Below, in pieces: positions 54,026 through 60,780 of a stretch of DNA of 60,780 nt. The notes under the pieces are model-generated. The model saw nothing but the letters and a program-made list of their open reading frames with translations, did no database searches and was not told the DNA's origin. The translations under genes were made by a program, and so were the position numbers. Location: the NCBI RefSeq assembly GCF_024345205.1, contig NZ_BROC01000016.1:1-60780 (forward strand), written 5' to 3'. Origin of the DNA: Lapidilactobacillus luobeiensis (GTDB lineage: Bacteria > Bacillota > Bacilli > Lactobacillales > Lactobacillaceae). Position 1 is the stretch's first letter. Every line of letters starts with the position of its first letter.

Positions 54026-55306
54026 ATGACGCAAAATAAGAAAATGGCATCTCTACTGCTGGGCGTTGGGGTTTTGACCACAGCCGCTTTAGCAGCTCAG
54101 AAGACTGATGAAACACAAGCCGCAACACGTAAAGTAACCTATACAGAAGGGGCGACCACAGTTTGGACTAGTCCAACAACTGGTCAAACCGTTAAACGTT
54201 ATCTAACACCGAACCAAACTGTTGAATTCGTTTCAGCAAAACAAGTCGGTGGGACGAAATGGTTGGAAACGACTGACGGTGGCTGGGTCCCTGAGACCTA
54301 TCTTTCCGGTGAGATCGCTGGTTCGGCCAGCACCTCGAATTCAACTAGTACCAGTAATCCGGGCGCCAATACCGCAACCGCTGCCGGTTCATTGACAGTG
54401 ACTTACGCTGGTGGCGCGACCACAATTTGGCAAAGCGCTAGTTTTAGCCAAGTGAAGACTTACCTTGTTAAAGGGCAGACTGTCAGCTATGTTGCGAGCA
54501 GGACCGCTAATGGCGGGACTTGGTATCAATTAGCTAATGGCGGTTGGGTCTATGGCGCTTATGTTTCTGCTGGCGGTGCGAGCACTACGGCACCAAGTAC
54601 GCCGAGTGCACCCAACACTTCAAATACAACTAATAATTCGAATAACGCGGCAACACCAGCGGGCACATTGACCGTCACTTATTCAGGTGGCGCGACGACT
54701 GTTTGGCAAAATGCTGGTTTTGGCGGGGTCAAGGGTTACTTGACCAAGGGCCAACAAGTCAAGTATCTTAGCGCCAAGACTGCCAATGGCGGAACTTGGT
54801 ATCAATTGGCCAATGGTGGTTGGGTCCTGAGCGCTTACGTTAGTACTGGTGGCGCAACGACTAACACGAACAATACCAATAATTCTTCGTCAACAACCAA
54901 CACCAATAATAACAGCGGTAATACGAGTTCGACGACTGCTCGCGCTAGTCGCGCTCAAATCGTGAGTTATGCTAAGAACTTTTTAGGGGTCCCTTATGTT
55001 TGGGGCGGTACTTCGCCAGCAGGTTTTGATTGCTCTGGCCTAGTTCAGTATGTTTACGCTCATTTTGGAATCAAGTTATCTCGGGTCACTTACGCACAAG
55101 AATACAACGGTCCGATCAAGGCGGCCAGTGCCGCTCAAGCAGGTGATCTGCTCTTCTTCGGTAGCCGGGGTAGCACTTATCACGTCGCGATCTCCTTAGG
55201 TAACGGCCAGTATATCCATGCGCCACAACCAGGTCAAACCGTGACGATCGGATCGACTCAGTGGTTTGCGCCGAGCTTCGCGATGAGCGTTCCTGGTGTT
55301 TACTAG
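54026..55306 (+). CDS. Secreted NlpC/P60 peptidoglycan hydrolase with three SH3-like repeats
   Basis: A 426-residue secreted cell-wall enzyme that cleaves stem peptides. A signal peptide (MTQNKKMASLLLGVGVLTTA onward) is followed by three homologous SH3-like repeats (about 36-95, 122-182, 213-273) each with VTYxxGATTxW and GGWV, separated by Asn/Ser/Thr linkers. The C-terminal NlpC/P60 domain (about 310-426) has the Cys336-His386-His398 set in FDCSGLV, TYHVAIS and YIHAPQ. Start 54026 is preferred because GGGGTAAAGGA lies upstream and the earlier frame overlaps the promoter. WalRK control is likely. Confidence 0.92.
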   Translation: MTQNKKMASLLLGVGVLTTAALAAQKTDETQAATRKVTYTEGATTVWTSPTTGQTVKRYLTPNQTVEFVSAKQVGGTKWLETTDGGWVPETYLSGEIAGSASTSNSTSTSNPGANTATAAGSLTVTYAGGATTIWQSASFSQVKTYLVKGQTVSYVASRTANGGTWYQLANGGWVYGAYVSAGGASTTAPSTPSAPNTSNTTNNSNNAATPAGTLTVTYSGGATTVWQNAGFGGVKGYLTKGQQVKYLSAKTANGGTWYQLANGGWVLSAYVSTGGATTNTNNTNNSSSTTNTNNNSGNTSSTTARASRAQIVSYAKNFLGVPYVWGGTSPAGFDCSGLVQYVYAHFGIKLSRVTYAQEYNGPIKAASAAQAGDLLFFGSRGSTYHVAISLGNGQYIHAPQPGQTVTIGSTQWFAPSFAMSVPGVY

Positions 55307-55338
55307 TCAAGTCTTCCTTCATTTTAAGAATCGTTTAA

Positions 55339-55367
55339 AGTCAGCTGTTGCCAGCTGGCTTTTTTTG
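55339..55367 (+). terminator. Terminator of the NlpC/P60 gene
   Basis: AGTCAGCT pairs with AGCTGGCT (one G-T pair) across GTTGCC, followed by seven T. Confidence 0.85.
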
Positions 55368-55693
55368 GTCTGATTATATGGGTTGAAAGTATGACGCGTT
55401 AACATTTCTTGATCCTTGGCGGTGGGTGAGGCTACCGCTATTTTTGCTGGCTCTGTGGACTTAGCGTAGAGCGCGATCCGTTCTCTGCCACTGTGGTCGC
55501 TCAGATCAGTGGCGCTATGCGTTGACGGACAGTTAACAAAATCAGGCATTGTGGCGTCGTGCCCGCTCTAATAATATACAAGTTCACGTATCTTTATTTG
55601 TTTAGATTGCTATAAATGGTTTTGTAACTCTTTTGATTCCTAGAGTATTAAATTAACGTAATCAAAAAATATACATAGTTTTTGCAAAAGGTA

Positions 55694-55722
55694 TTGAACT
55701 TTTTTCTCAATCTTGATAAACT
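55694..55722 (+). promoter_or_regulatory. Promoter of the comK-like gene
   Basis: TTGAAC (55694-55699) and TAAACT (55717-55722) are 17 bases apart. The region 55370-55693 shows no gene. Confidence 0.5.
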
Positions 55723-55753
55723 GAATTCACTTGAATTGAAAGGAAGTTTTTGG

Positions 55754-56584
55754 ATGAGAAATACGGATCAGTTCAGCTTAGCGGTGTTTATCAAATTGGT
55801 TGCGAATGAACAGGGAGTGCTGACGAAAGAGCGTTTATTGCAGCCTGATCTCCGGCGGATCTTACCGGTGATCCCCGACCCTGGACTGATCAAAGATTTT
55901 TATGTGCTGTTGAATTATTCGGTCACCAATCGGCAGCAGATCAAAACTTTAGTTATTGCTCCTAGCGGTGTTTACTTTACCTGCAAATCGACCAAAGAAT
56001 TATTAAGTTATCACATGGCCCATAGTATTCTAGATATTTCGGCGACGCGGGCTTTGCGAACGCATTTGGATCTGCCGGCAAACTGTGAACCTTCCTTGTG
56101 TTTTGTCAATTGGGTGGCGATGCATCTTTCTGGTGTCTCCAGTTCAAAGAAGGCGGACTGGGTCGCCTTGCATCACACGACTGCGATCACGGTCAGTAGT
56201 GGCATGGCGACGCGGGTATTTACTTTTGAGAAACGATTTCAAGTTCAGTTACCCGTTCAGCGCAACTTTGATGGTCGTTTGCGCAATGTCCAATGGATGA
56301 GCGCTCTGGAATTGGAAGCTTTCCGCTATTTGGCCGCGGAAGTTGGCGTCCCCCTGGATCTGAACCTTTTAGAAGAAAATATCCTTCGCGAGGCCGATCC
56401 GTGTTTTCGTGCTAGTTGTGCCACGGTTAGTTGTGAAAGCATTGGTCGCTTTCTGTTATCTTTTCAAGAGACCTCGCTGGACGCCGTGGTACACCATCCC
56501 GAATTAGGTTTCCTTAGCATGATGTTTATTGATTTCAAACGTTATTTTCGGCGTCAATTACTAAGAAAACACACCTTCAATTAA
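55754..56584 (+). CDS. ComK-like competence regulator candidate
   Basis: A 276-residue protein. Residues around 130-215 contain ADWVALHHTTAITV and RVFTFEKRFQVQLPVQRNFD then RNVQWMSALEL. These parallel ComK's CGWISHVHVKEFK and VTFSNGKTMELPISYNSFENQ..WLRTKF in spacing and key aromatic, Leu-Pro and Trp positions. If correct, it is a DNA-binding activator of competence genes. The extra N-terminal and C-terminal parts make it longer than the usual ~190 residues. ATG 55754 has AAAGGAAG upstream. A sigma-factor-like gene follows. Assignment is by eye and moderate. Confidence 0.6.
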   Translation: MRNTDQFSLAVFIKLVANEQGVLTKERLLQPDLRRILPVIPDPGLIKDFYVLLNYSVTNRQQIKTLVIAPSGVYFTCKSTKELLSYHMAHSILDISATRALRTHLDLPANCEPSLCFVNWVAMHLSGVSSSKKADWVALHHTTAITVSSGMATRVFTFEKRFQVQLPVQRNFDGRLRNVQWMSALELEAFRYLAAEVGVPLDLNLLEENILREADPCFRASCATVSCESIGRFLLSFQETSLDAVVHHPELGFLSMMFIDFKRYFRRQLLRKHTFN

Positions 56585-56827
56585 GCAGTGGCGAAACTGG
56601 CTGGGTCCGTTTCTGGGCGTTGACGCGCCTTGTTTTTTTAAATTCTTTTTGGTCGGAGCAAGACAAAGAAGCCCAATAGCTGGCGGCGGATCGGTTCAAG
56701 GAAAGCGAAATAACACTGAAGGATCGCAGTCTGCTTGATTTCTTGCTCCGAGCTGTCGCCGCCTTATGTTTGCGGTATTTTAAAGGTACCACAGGCGCTT
56801 GTGGAAAAATAAAGCGAGGTTTTCCAC

Positions 56828-57547
56828 ATGAAAAACAATGAATCGACCCAAGATCAAAAAAATGAATGGGAGCACCAGCGAGTAAAAAAGTGTCCGAAAT
56901 GTACGGTGCCAACTGATCCAGTGCTAGATCCAGCGCTAGCGCAAGCTCGTAGTCAGGCTGCTATCGTACACGCTTGGTCAGCTTTGACCGCAACTGAGCC
57001 CGCGGGCGCTGACGGCGACGTTGACCATGCTCCGAACTTGCGGCGACTTAATCGCGGGTTGACGCTGGCTTTGGCACATCCCAGTTTGATCCAAGGAGCG
57101 GTCAAACACGCAGGTATTCCTTATGCCCATCAAGATCACGATGATTTCGTTCAAGAGGCTTATTTCGCGTTTGCCAATGCTTATCAAGAATTTCCAGGTG
57201 ATCCGGAAACGGATCCGACTTTTTTAAAATTTGCCTATCAGGCGATCATTTGGCGAATGACAGATCTCTTACGCTATCGGGCGCGCCACCAGTGTGATGA
57301 TCTAGCAGAACAATTTGTCGCTAATTACCGGATCGACGCCGAAGCAGATAACGTGACCGCTTTGACCGTGCGTGAATTTGTCAAAACCGCCAGTAAAATG
57401 GATCGCTTGATCATCTGGCATCACTTTATTGGCGAACAGCCATTGACTCAGATCGCCCGCGAACATCAGTTAAGTCCGCGTACTCTACGGTCACGCCGAG
57501 CTCAATTACGCAAAAGTCTGGCTAAAATTTTAAATTATCAAATATAA
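56828..57547 (+). CDS. ComX/SigH-like alternative sigma factor candidate
   Basis: A 239-residue protein with sigma-70-like organisation. HDDFVQEAYFAFANAYQEFP resembles region 2, LLRYRARHQ the region 2-3 junction, and LTQIAREHQLSPRTLRSRRA a region 4 helix-turn-helix. The N-terminal ~90 residues are unusual and include KKCPKCTVP, one CxxC. Members of the SigH/ComX group drive competence gene promoters in Firmicutes. Located 243 bases after a ComK-like gene on the same strand. AGCGAGG precedes the ATG. Confidence 0.7.
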   Translation: MKNNESTQDQKNEWEHQRVKKCPKCTVPTDPVLDPALAQARSQAAIVHAWSALTATEPAGADGDVDHAPNLRRLNRGLTLALAHPSLIQGAVKHAGIPYAHQDHDDFVQEAYFAFANAYQEFPGDPETDPTFLKFAYQAIIWRMTDLLRYRARHQCDDLAEQFVANYRIDAEADNVTALTVREFVKTASKMDRLIIWHHFIGEQPLTQIAREHQLSPRTLRSRRAQLRKSLAKILNYQI

Positions 57548-57624
57548 AAAAGAAATTGCAACAGCTATCAGGTATCAGTCGCTTAGCTCGGTGTGCAGCA
57601 ACAGCGCAGATCGCGAACGATCTG

Positions 57625-57655
57625 TTGTCAAGCCCAGGGGCAAAGATGATATAAT
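57625..57655 (+). promoter_or_regulatory. Promoter of plsY-like gene
   Basis: TGATATAAT (57647-57655) is an extended -10, with TTGTCA (57625-57630) 19 bases upstream. Confidence 0.6.
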
Positions 57656-57686
57656 TGGATTAACTTGGACTTGGAGGTCAGGCGGC

Positions 57687-58403
57687 ATGATCATGGCACG
57701 CATTTACAGTTTATTGATTGGTTACGGACTGGGGAATTTTATTACCGCATATTTCGTTAGTTTGTGGCGCACGGGGAAAAGTCCCCACGAATTGGGTTCT
57801 GGTAATCCCGGGACCGCAAATATCGGTGCCGTCCTAGGCAAAAAATTTGGCATCTTAGTTCTGCTGGGGGATCTGCTTAAAACACTGGCTGCTATTTTGA
57901 TCTGTTGCTGGTTATTTCCGGAGTTAGGACGAGCTGCGATCATGTATGCTGGGATCGGCGCTACTTTAGGTCACAATTACCCGGTTTGGTTACATTTTAA
58001 AGGCGGTAAAGGCGTGGCCGTTTCGGCTTTGTTACTAGTGGCTTATGATTGGCGTTGGGGCCTGATCTGTCTATTGATCGCCTTAGCGGTCCTGCTAGTG
58101 ACCAAGAATTTAGCCTTGCCAGGGATCGTGATCTTGCTGAGTTTTACGATCGTCAGCGCCTTTCTCTTTGGTTGGGAGGCTGCGGCAGGTTTCGGGTTTC
58201 TGATGTTGCTCTCCGCCTTTCGCTTCCGGCACGATTTGGCCGACCTGATCCATGGACGTTCAAAAAAGGTTGATCTGTTACAACGATTCAAGCGACAACC
58301 TAGTGCTGTCACAACGTCAGCGTCAAAACAAACAAATGCACAGTCAACTGCAGCGACCACGAAATCCGATCAAGCTGCTACAAAACCAACTGATAAAAAA
58401 TAA
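57687..58403 (+). CDS. plsY: Glycerol-3-phosphate acyltransferase PlsY paralogue
   Basis: A 238-residue integral membrane enzyme that acylates glycerol-3-phosphate from acyl-phosphate in phospholipid synthesis. Family motifs are SGNPGTANIGAVLGKKFG (PlsY motif 1 with A where SGNxGxTN is common), LGDLLKT, and GHNYPVWLHFKGGKGVA. It has about five helices. A ~40-residue Lys/Thr/Gln-rich tail (SKQTNAQSTAATTKSD) is added to the normal ~200 residues. GGAGG lies nine bases before ATG 57687. Possibly a second copy, since the main plsY is usually next to parE. Confidence 0.88.
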   Translation: MIMARIYSLLIGYGLGNFITAYFVSLWRTGKSPHELGSGNPGTANIGAVLGKKFGILVLLGDLLKTLAAILICCWLFPELGRAAIMYAGIGATLGHNYPVWLHFKGGKGVAVSALLLVAYDWRWGLICLLIALAVLLVTKNLALPGIVILLSFTIVSAFLFGWEAAAGFGFLMLLSAFRFRHDLADLIHGRSKKVDLLQRFKRQPSAVTTSASKQTNAQSTAATTKSDQAATKPTDKK

Positions 58404-58450
58404 ACGGTAATTTTTAGCGACTGATGAGGTACGGACTTTGTTCAGAAAAC

Positions 58451-58688
58451 GTGCTGCGCGAGCCTGCTTGTTGTGCTTAACTACGCGATTGTTCCGGGAG
58501 CAAATGCGCTCCCAAAACAATTGCTAGGTTAATGCTCACAAGCAACCCGGCTCGTTCCGCACTCTGGCTGAAACGTGCTCACCACCCCAGTGCTTTCCGC
58601 TTAGCTACGTACCTGTTCCGGGAGCTAAAACCGGCTCCCCAAACAGGTACTAGGCTAATGCTCAAGCACTGACCGGGGTGGTTCGCAC
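58451..58688 (+). repeat. Two family A structured repeats before the tyrS leader
   Basis: Units at 58451-58562 and 58575-58688. The first pairs CGAGCC, GCTTGT and CAATTG blocks with GGCTCG, ACAAGC and CAATTG. The second is nearly identical to the unit at 42167. The tyrS promoter starts only 17 bases after the second unit. Confidence 0.85.
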
Positions 58689-58704
58689 TCTGATTTTTTG
58701 TGGC

Positions 58705-58733
58705 TTGACATTGAACTGGAAGTTTGGTACATT
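58705..58733 (+). promoter_or_regulatory. Promoter of the tyrS T-box transcript
   Basis: TTGACA (58705-58710) and TACATT (58728-58733) with 17-base spacing. Confidence 0.75.
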
Positions 58734-58741
58734 TGACGCAA

Positions 58742-58958
58742 TCCAATAGGTCGAATTTAGCCCAGTAGTGTTAGGGGAGTTTGTTCAGGAAGCTGATGGT
58801 TGCTGCGAATCAGTCGGACCTCTAACATGAATTACACTAAAGTGAGCACGAGCGTCGTTCTCTTTACGAACGTAAAGTTGTCTGCACACGCAGGTAATTG
58901 GGTGGTACCGCGGTAAATCATCGTCCCTGATCTTAATTGATCAGGGACTTTTTATTTT
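58742..58958 (+). promoter_or_regulatory. T-box riboswitch of tyrS
   Basis: The antiterminator signature AATTGGGTGGTACCGCGG is at 58896-58913. The specifier loop GAATTACACTAAAG contains a Tyr TAC codon (58833-58835). The TGGT bulge can pair with the A73 end of uncharged tRNA-Tyr. The competing terminator is GTCCCTGATC (58923-58932) with GATCAGGGAC (58939-58948) and a T-run. Low tRNA charging would favour readthrough into tyrS. Confidence 0.95.
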
Positions 58959-59018
58959 GCCAAGATGACCGGTGGCGAAAATAGGCGTAGATTTATGAAA
59001 AATAATGGAGGTTTTATG

Positions 59019-60284
59019 ATGGAAAGAAATGAAATTTTAGCGGATCTGGAATGGCGTGACGCGATCAATCAGGTCACCGATCTTGAGGGGCTGACTGCGT
59101 TAACGGCAGAAAAACAAGTGTCACTTTATTGTGGCGTCGATCCGACTGGGGATTCGCTACATATCGGGCACTTGATTCCCTTCATGATCCTGAAACGGTT
59201 CCAAAACGCTGGGCACCATCCTTATATCGTGATCGGTGGTGGGACGGGTTCGATCGGGGATCCCTCTGGGCGCAAAACCGAGCGGACGTTGCAGACCATG
59301 GAACAGGTCAAGCATAATGAAGACGCAATCACCAAGCAAATGACGAAACTTTTTGGCACTGAGAATTTCTCGATCGTCAATAACTATGATTGGTTGTCCA
59401 AGCTCAGTTTGCTGGATTTCTTGCGGATCTATGGCAAGGAATTCCCGATCAATGTGATGCTGAATAAGGAAGTCGTCGCGTCTCGTTTGGCGACGGGGAT
59501 CTCTTTCACTGAATTTACGTATCAAATCCTACAATCCGTTGATTTTCTAACCTTGTATAAGGAACATGATGTCCAAGTGCAGATCGGTGGCGCCGATCAG
59601 TGGGGCAATATTACTGCCGGGACTGATCTGATCCACAAAAAATTAGGCGCCGACGCAAAAGTTTATGGCCTAACGATTCCTTTGATGCTTAAAGCCGATG
59701 GAACTAAATTTGGCAAAACCGCTGGCGGCGCAGTTTGGCTTGATCCAGAAAAAACAACGCCTTACGAGTTTTATCAATTCTGGTTGAATCAAGATGATCG
59801 TGATGTGATCAAATATCTGAAATATTTCACGTTCCTGACTCATGATGAAATCGACGCTTTAGCAGAAAAAGTAGCCGATCAGCCGGAAAAACGCGAGGCG
59901 CAACGACGCTTGGCTGAAGAAGTCACGACTTTTGTTCACGGTGAAGCAGCCTGCCATCAAGCGCAACATATTTCCGCAGCCTTTTTCTCAGGTGACCTCT
60001 TGAGCTTGAGTGCCGCGGAAGTTGCCCAATGTTTCCATGGGATGCCTGGGGTGACCATTGCCAATGAAGTTCACGACTTGGTCGAATTCTTAGTCGATGT
60101 TACCAAGATCGAACCTAGTCGGCGCCAAGCGCGGGAAGACATCAACAATGGCGCGATCTACATTAATGGGCAACGACAACAGGATGTTGCCTTCTTAGTG
60201 GATCCCAGCGCTGCTTTTGATGGTAAATTCGTGATCGTTCGCAAGGGCAAGAAGAAATACACGCTGGTGCAGATCGAGGACTAA
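59019..60284 (+). CDS. tyrS: Tyrosyl-tRNA synthetase
   Basis: A 421-residue class I synthetase charging tRNA-Tyr. HIGH is HIGH in GDSLHIGHLIPF, the KMSKS motif is KFGKT in GTKFGKTAGGAV (usual for TyrS), and the tyrosine-site phrase is QIGGADQWGNITAG. A C-terminal S4 domain follows (SRRQAREDINNGAIYINGQR in part). GGAGG is seven bases before ATG 59019; ATG 59016 is the alternative. Controlled by the upstream T-box. Confidence 0.97.
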   Translation: MERNEILADLEWRDAINQVTDLEGLTALTAEKQVSLYCGVDPTGDSLHIGHLIPFMILKRFQNAGHHPYIVIGGGTGSIGDPSGRKTERTLQTMEQVKHNEDAITKQMTKLFGTENFSIVNNYDWLSKLSLLDFLRIYGKEFPINVMLNKEVVASRLATGISFTEFTYQILQSVDFLTLYKEHDVQVQIGGADQWGNITAGTDLIHKKLGADAKVYGLTIPLMLKADGTKFGKTAGGAVWLDPEKTTPYEFYQFWLNQDDRDVIKYLKYFTFLTHDEIDALAEKVADQPEKREAQRRLAEEVTTFVHGEAACHQAQHISAAFFSGDLLSLSAAEVAQCFHGMPGVTIANEVHDLVEFLVDVTKIEPSRRQAREDINNGAIYINGQRQQDVAFLVDPSAAFDGKFVIVRKGKKKYTLVQIED

Positions 60285-60320
60285 GCGGATCAATGTTTTG
60301 ATCGTCATGATAAGAATAGG

Positions 60321-60363
60321 AAGATGACTGGCAGCCGCGTTGGCTTTGCCAGTCATCTTTTTT
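60321..60363 (+). terminator. Terminator of tyrS
   Basis: AAGATGACTGGCA pairs perfectly with TGCCAGTCATCTT, followed by T. Confidence 0.9.
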
Positions 60364-60369
60364 AAACCT

Positions 60370-60625
60370 GTTTGAAAAGTATCGGTTCTATATTTGCTGA
60401 CTTGCTTGATTGCGGGTGTGCTGGGATGGGGACGCAACCGTTTCAGGACGTTTTTAGTGATTGGAACGCAGTGGACATCGTTTTGGAGCCGATTTGAAAA
60501 GTGCCGTTTCTGTATTTATTTCTCCGCTTGCTTGCGGGTGTGCTGGGATTGGTGTTGACGCAACCGCCTCAGGGCGTTTATGGTGGCTGGAACGCAGTGG
60601 GCATCGTTTGAAGCCAATCCGCAAA
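60370..60625 (+). repeat. Family C: two ~120-bp tandem repeats
   Basis: Both units share GAAAAGT..CGGTTCT or CCGTTTCT, TGCGGGTGTGCTGGGAT, GACGCAACCG, CAGG(A/G)CGTTT and GGAACGCAGTGG(A/G)CATCGTTT. Reverse-complement segments occur at 60-110 and 29493-29625. No gene is supported. Confidence 0.75.
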
Positions 60626-60653
60626 AGCAGCGGCTTGTCTTCAAATCGAGCCT

Positions 60654-60684
60654 TTGTCTAAGTGATAAATCACTAAGACAAATT
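60654..60684. repeat. Family B-type hairpin
   Basis: TTTGTCTAAGTGAT pairs perfectly with ATCACTAAGACAAA. It replaces the AGTGGC/GCCACT stem of family B hairpin 1 and matches in position the hairpin at the window start. Confidence 0.65.
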
Positions 60685-60697
60685 TCACTGCTGAAAC

Positions 60698-60780
60698 GTG
60701 TTCGCCGGCCTAGCTTCTTCCGCTTAGCTACGCTCTTATTCTGGAAGCAAGGAACGCTTCCAAAATAAGAGCTAGGCTAA
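60698..60780 (+). repeat. Family A structured repeat, cut by window end
   Basis: Starts GTGT, contains CTTAGCTACG, and the core CTCTTATTCTGGAAGC with GCTTCCAAAATAAGAG. The right outer arm lies outside the window. Confidence 0.8.

Overview
The window reads as a chromosomal segment of a Gram-positive lactic acid bacterium (Lactobacillaceae). The evidence is AGGAGG-type ribosome binding sites with frequent TTG starts, a T-box leader on tyrS, an FLP-type Crp/Fnr regulator, a BsaA-like glutathione peroxidase, a YesMN-type two-component system and sortase-anchored surface proteins. I cannot name the genus from sequence alone. I recognised no tRNA, rRNA, insertion sequence, CRISPR array or phage structural gene.

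Layout. 1-1000: structured and tandem repeats. 1.0-3.0 kb: VWA/Cna_B surface adhesin. 3.6-5.4 kb (-): P1B-type metal ATPase with a PerR/Fur-like box. 5.9-11.6 kb: small membrane protein, cardiolipin synthase, YugP-like protease, GNAT-like protein, DUF915 hydrolase, RNase H. 11.8-25.3 kb: an AT-richer carbohydrate island with GH105, ABC sugar importer, YesL-like protein, TIM-barrel isomerase, two Gfo/Idh/MocA oxidoreductases, GH2, histidine kinase and AraC-type regulator. 25.4-29.0 kb (-): heterodimeric ABC exporter. 29.0-30.4 kb: repeats. 30.4-33.3 kb: FNR-like regulator with an HMA protein under a perfect FNR box, then an ABC half-exporter. 33.7-44.7 kb: DUF1002 protein, YczE-like protein, small secreted or lipoproteins, hydrolases, a tyrosine phosphatase and a GT2, interrupted by five tandem structured repeats. 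45.4-46.3 kb: an ORF-free transcription unit with strong promoter and terminator signals, best read as a giant structured ncRNA. 46.4-57.5 kb: gpx, thioester adhesin, MacB-like ABC system, DUF1659/DUF2922 pair, NlpC/P60 hydrolase with a WalR-like box, and a ComK-like protein next to a ComX/SigH-like sigma factor. 57.7-60.3 kb: plsY paralogue and T-box tyrS. The end returns to repeats.

The most unusual content is non-coding. At least a dozen copies of a ~113-nt element (family A) and four of a ~130-nt element (family B) lie between genes. Within each family the stems differ in sequence from copy to copy while pairing is kept, often by replacing whole arms on both sides. The ~0.9-kb ncRNA candidate has perfect local and long-range stems, resembling ornate large RNAs such as GOLLD or ROOL. 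Family names for these RNAs are inferences that need covariance-model searches.

Functional links: the 11.8-25.3 kb genes look like one catabolic unit (regulator, importer, intracellular glycosidases and redox enzymes). The FNR-like/HMA pair and the P1B ATPase both point to redox and metal control. Two surface proteins share an unusual LPQA[G/N]E sorting signal.
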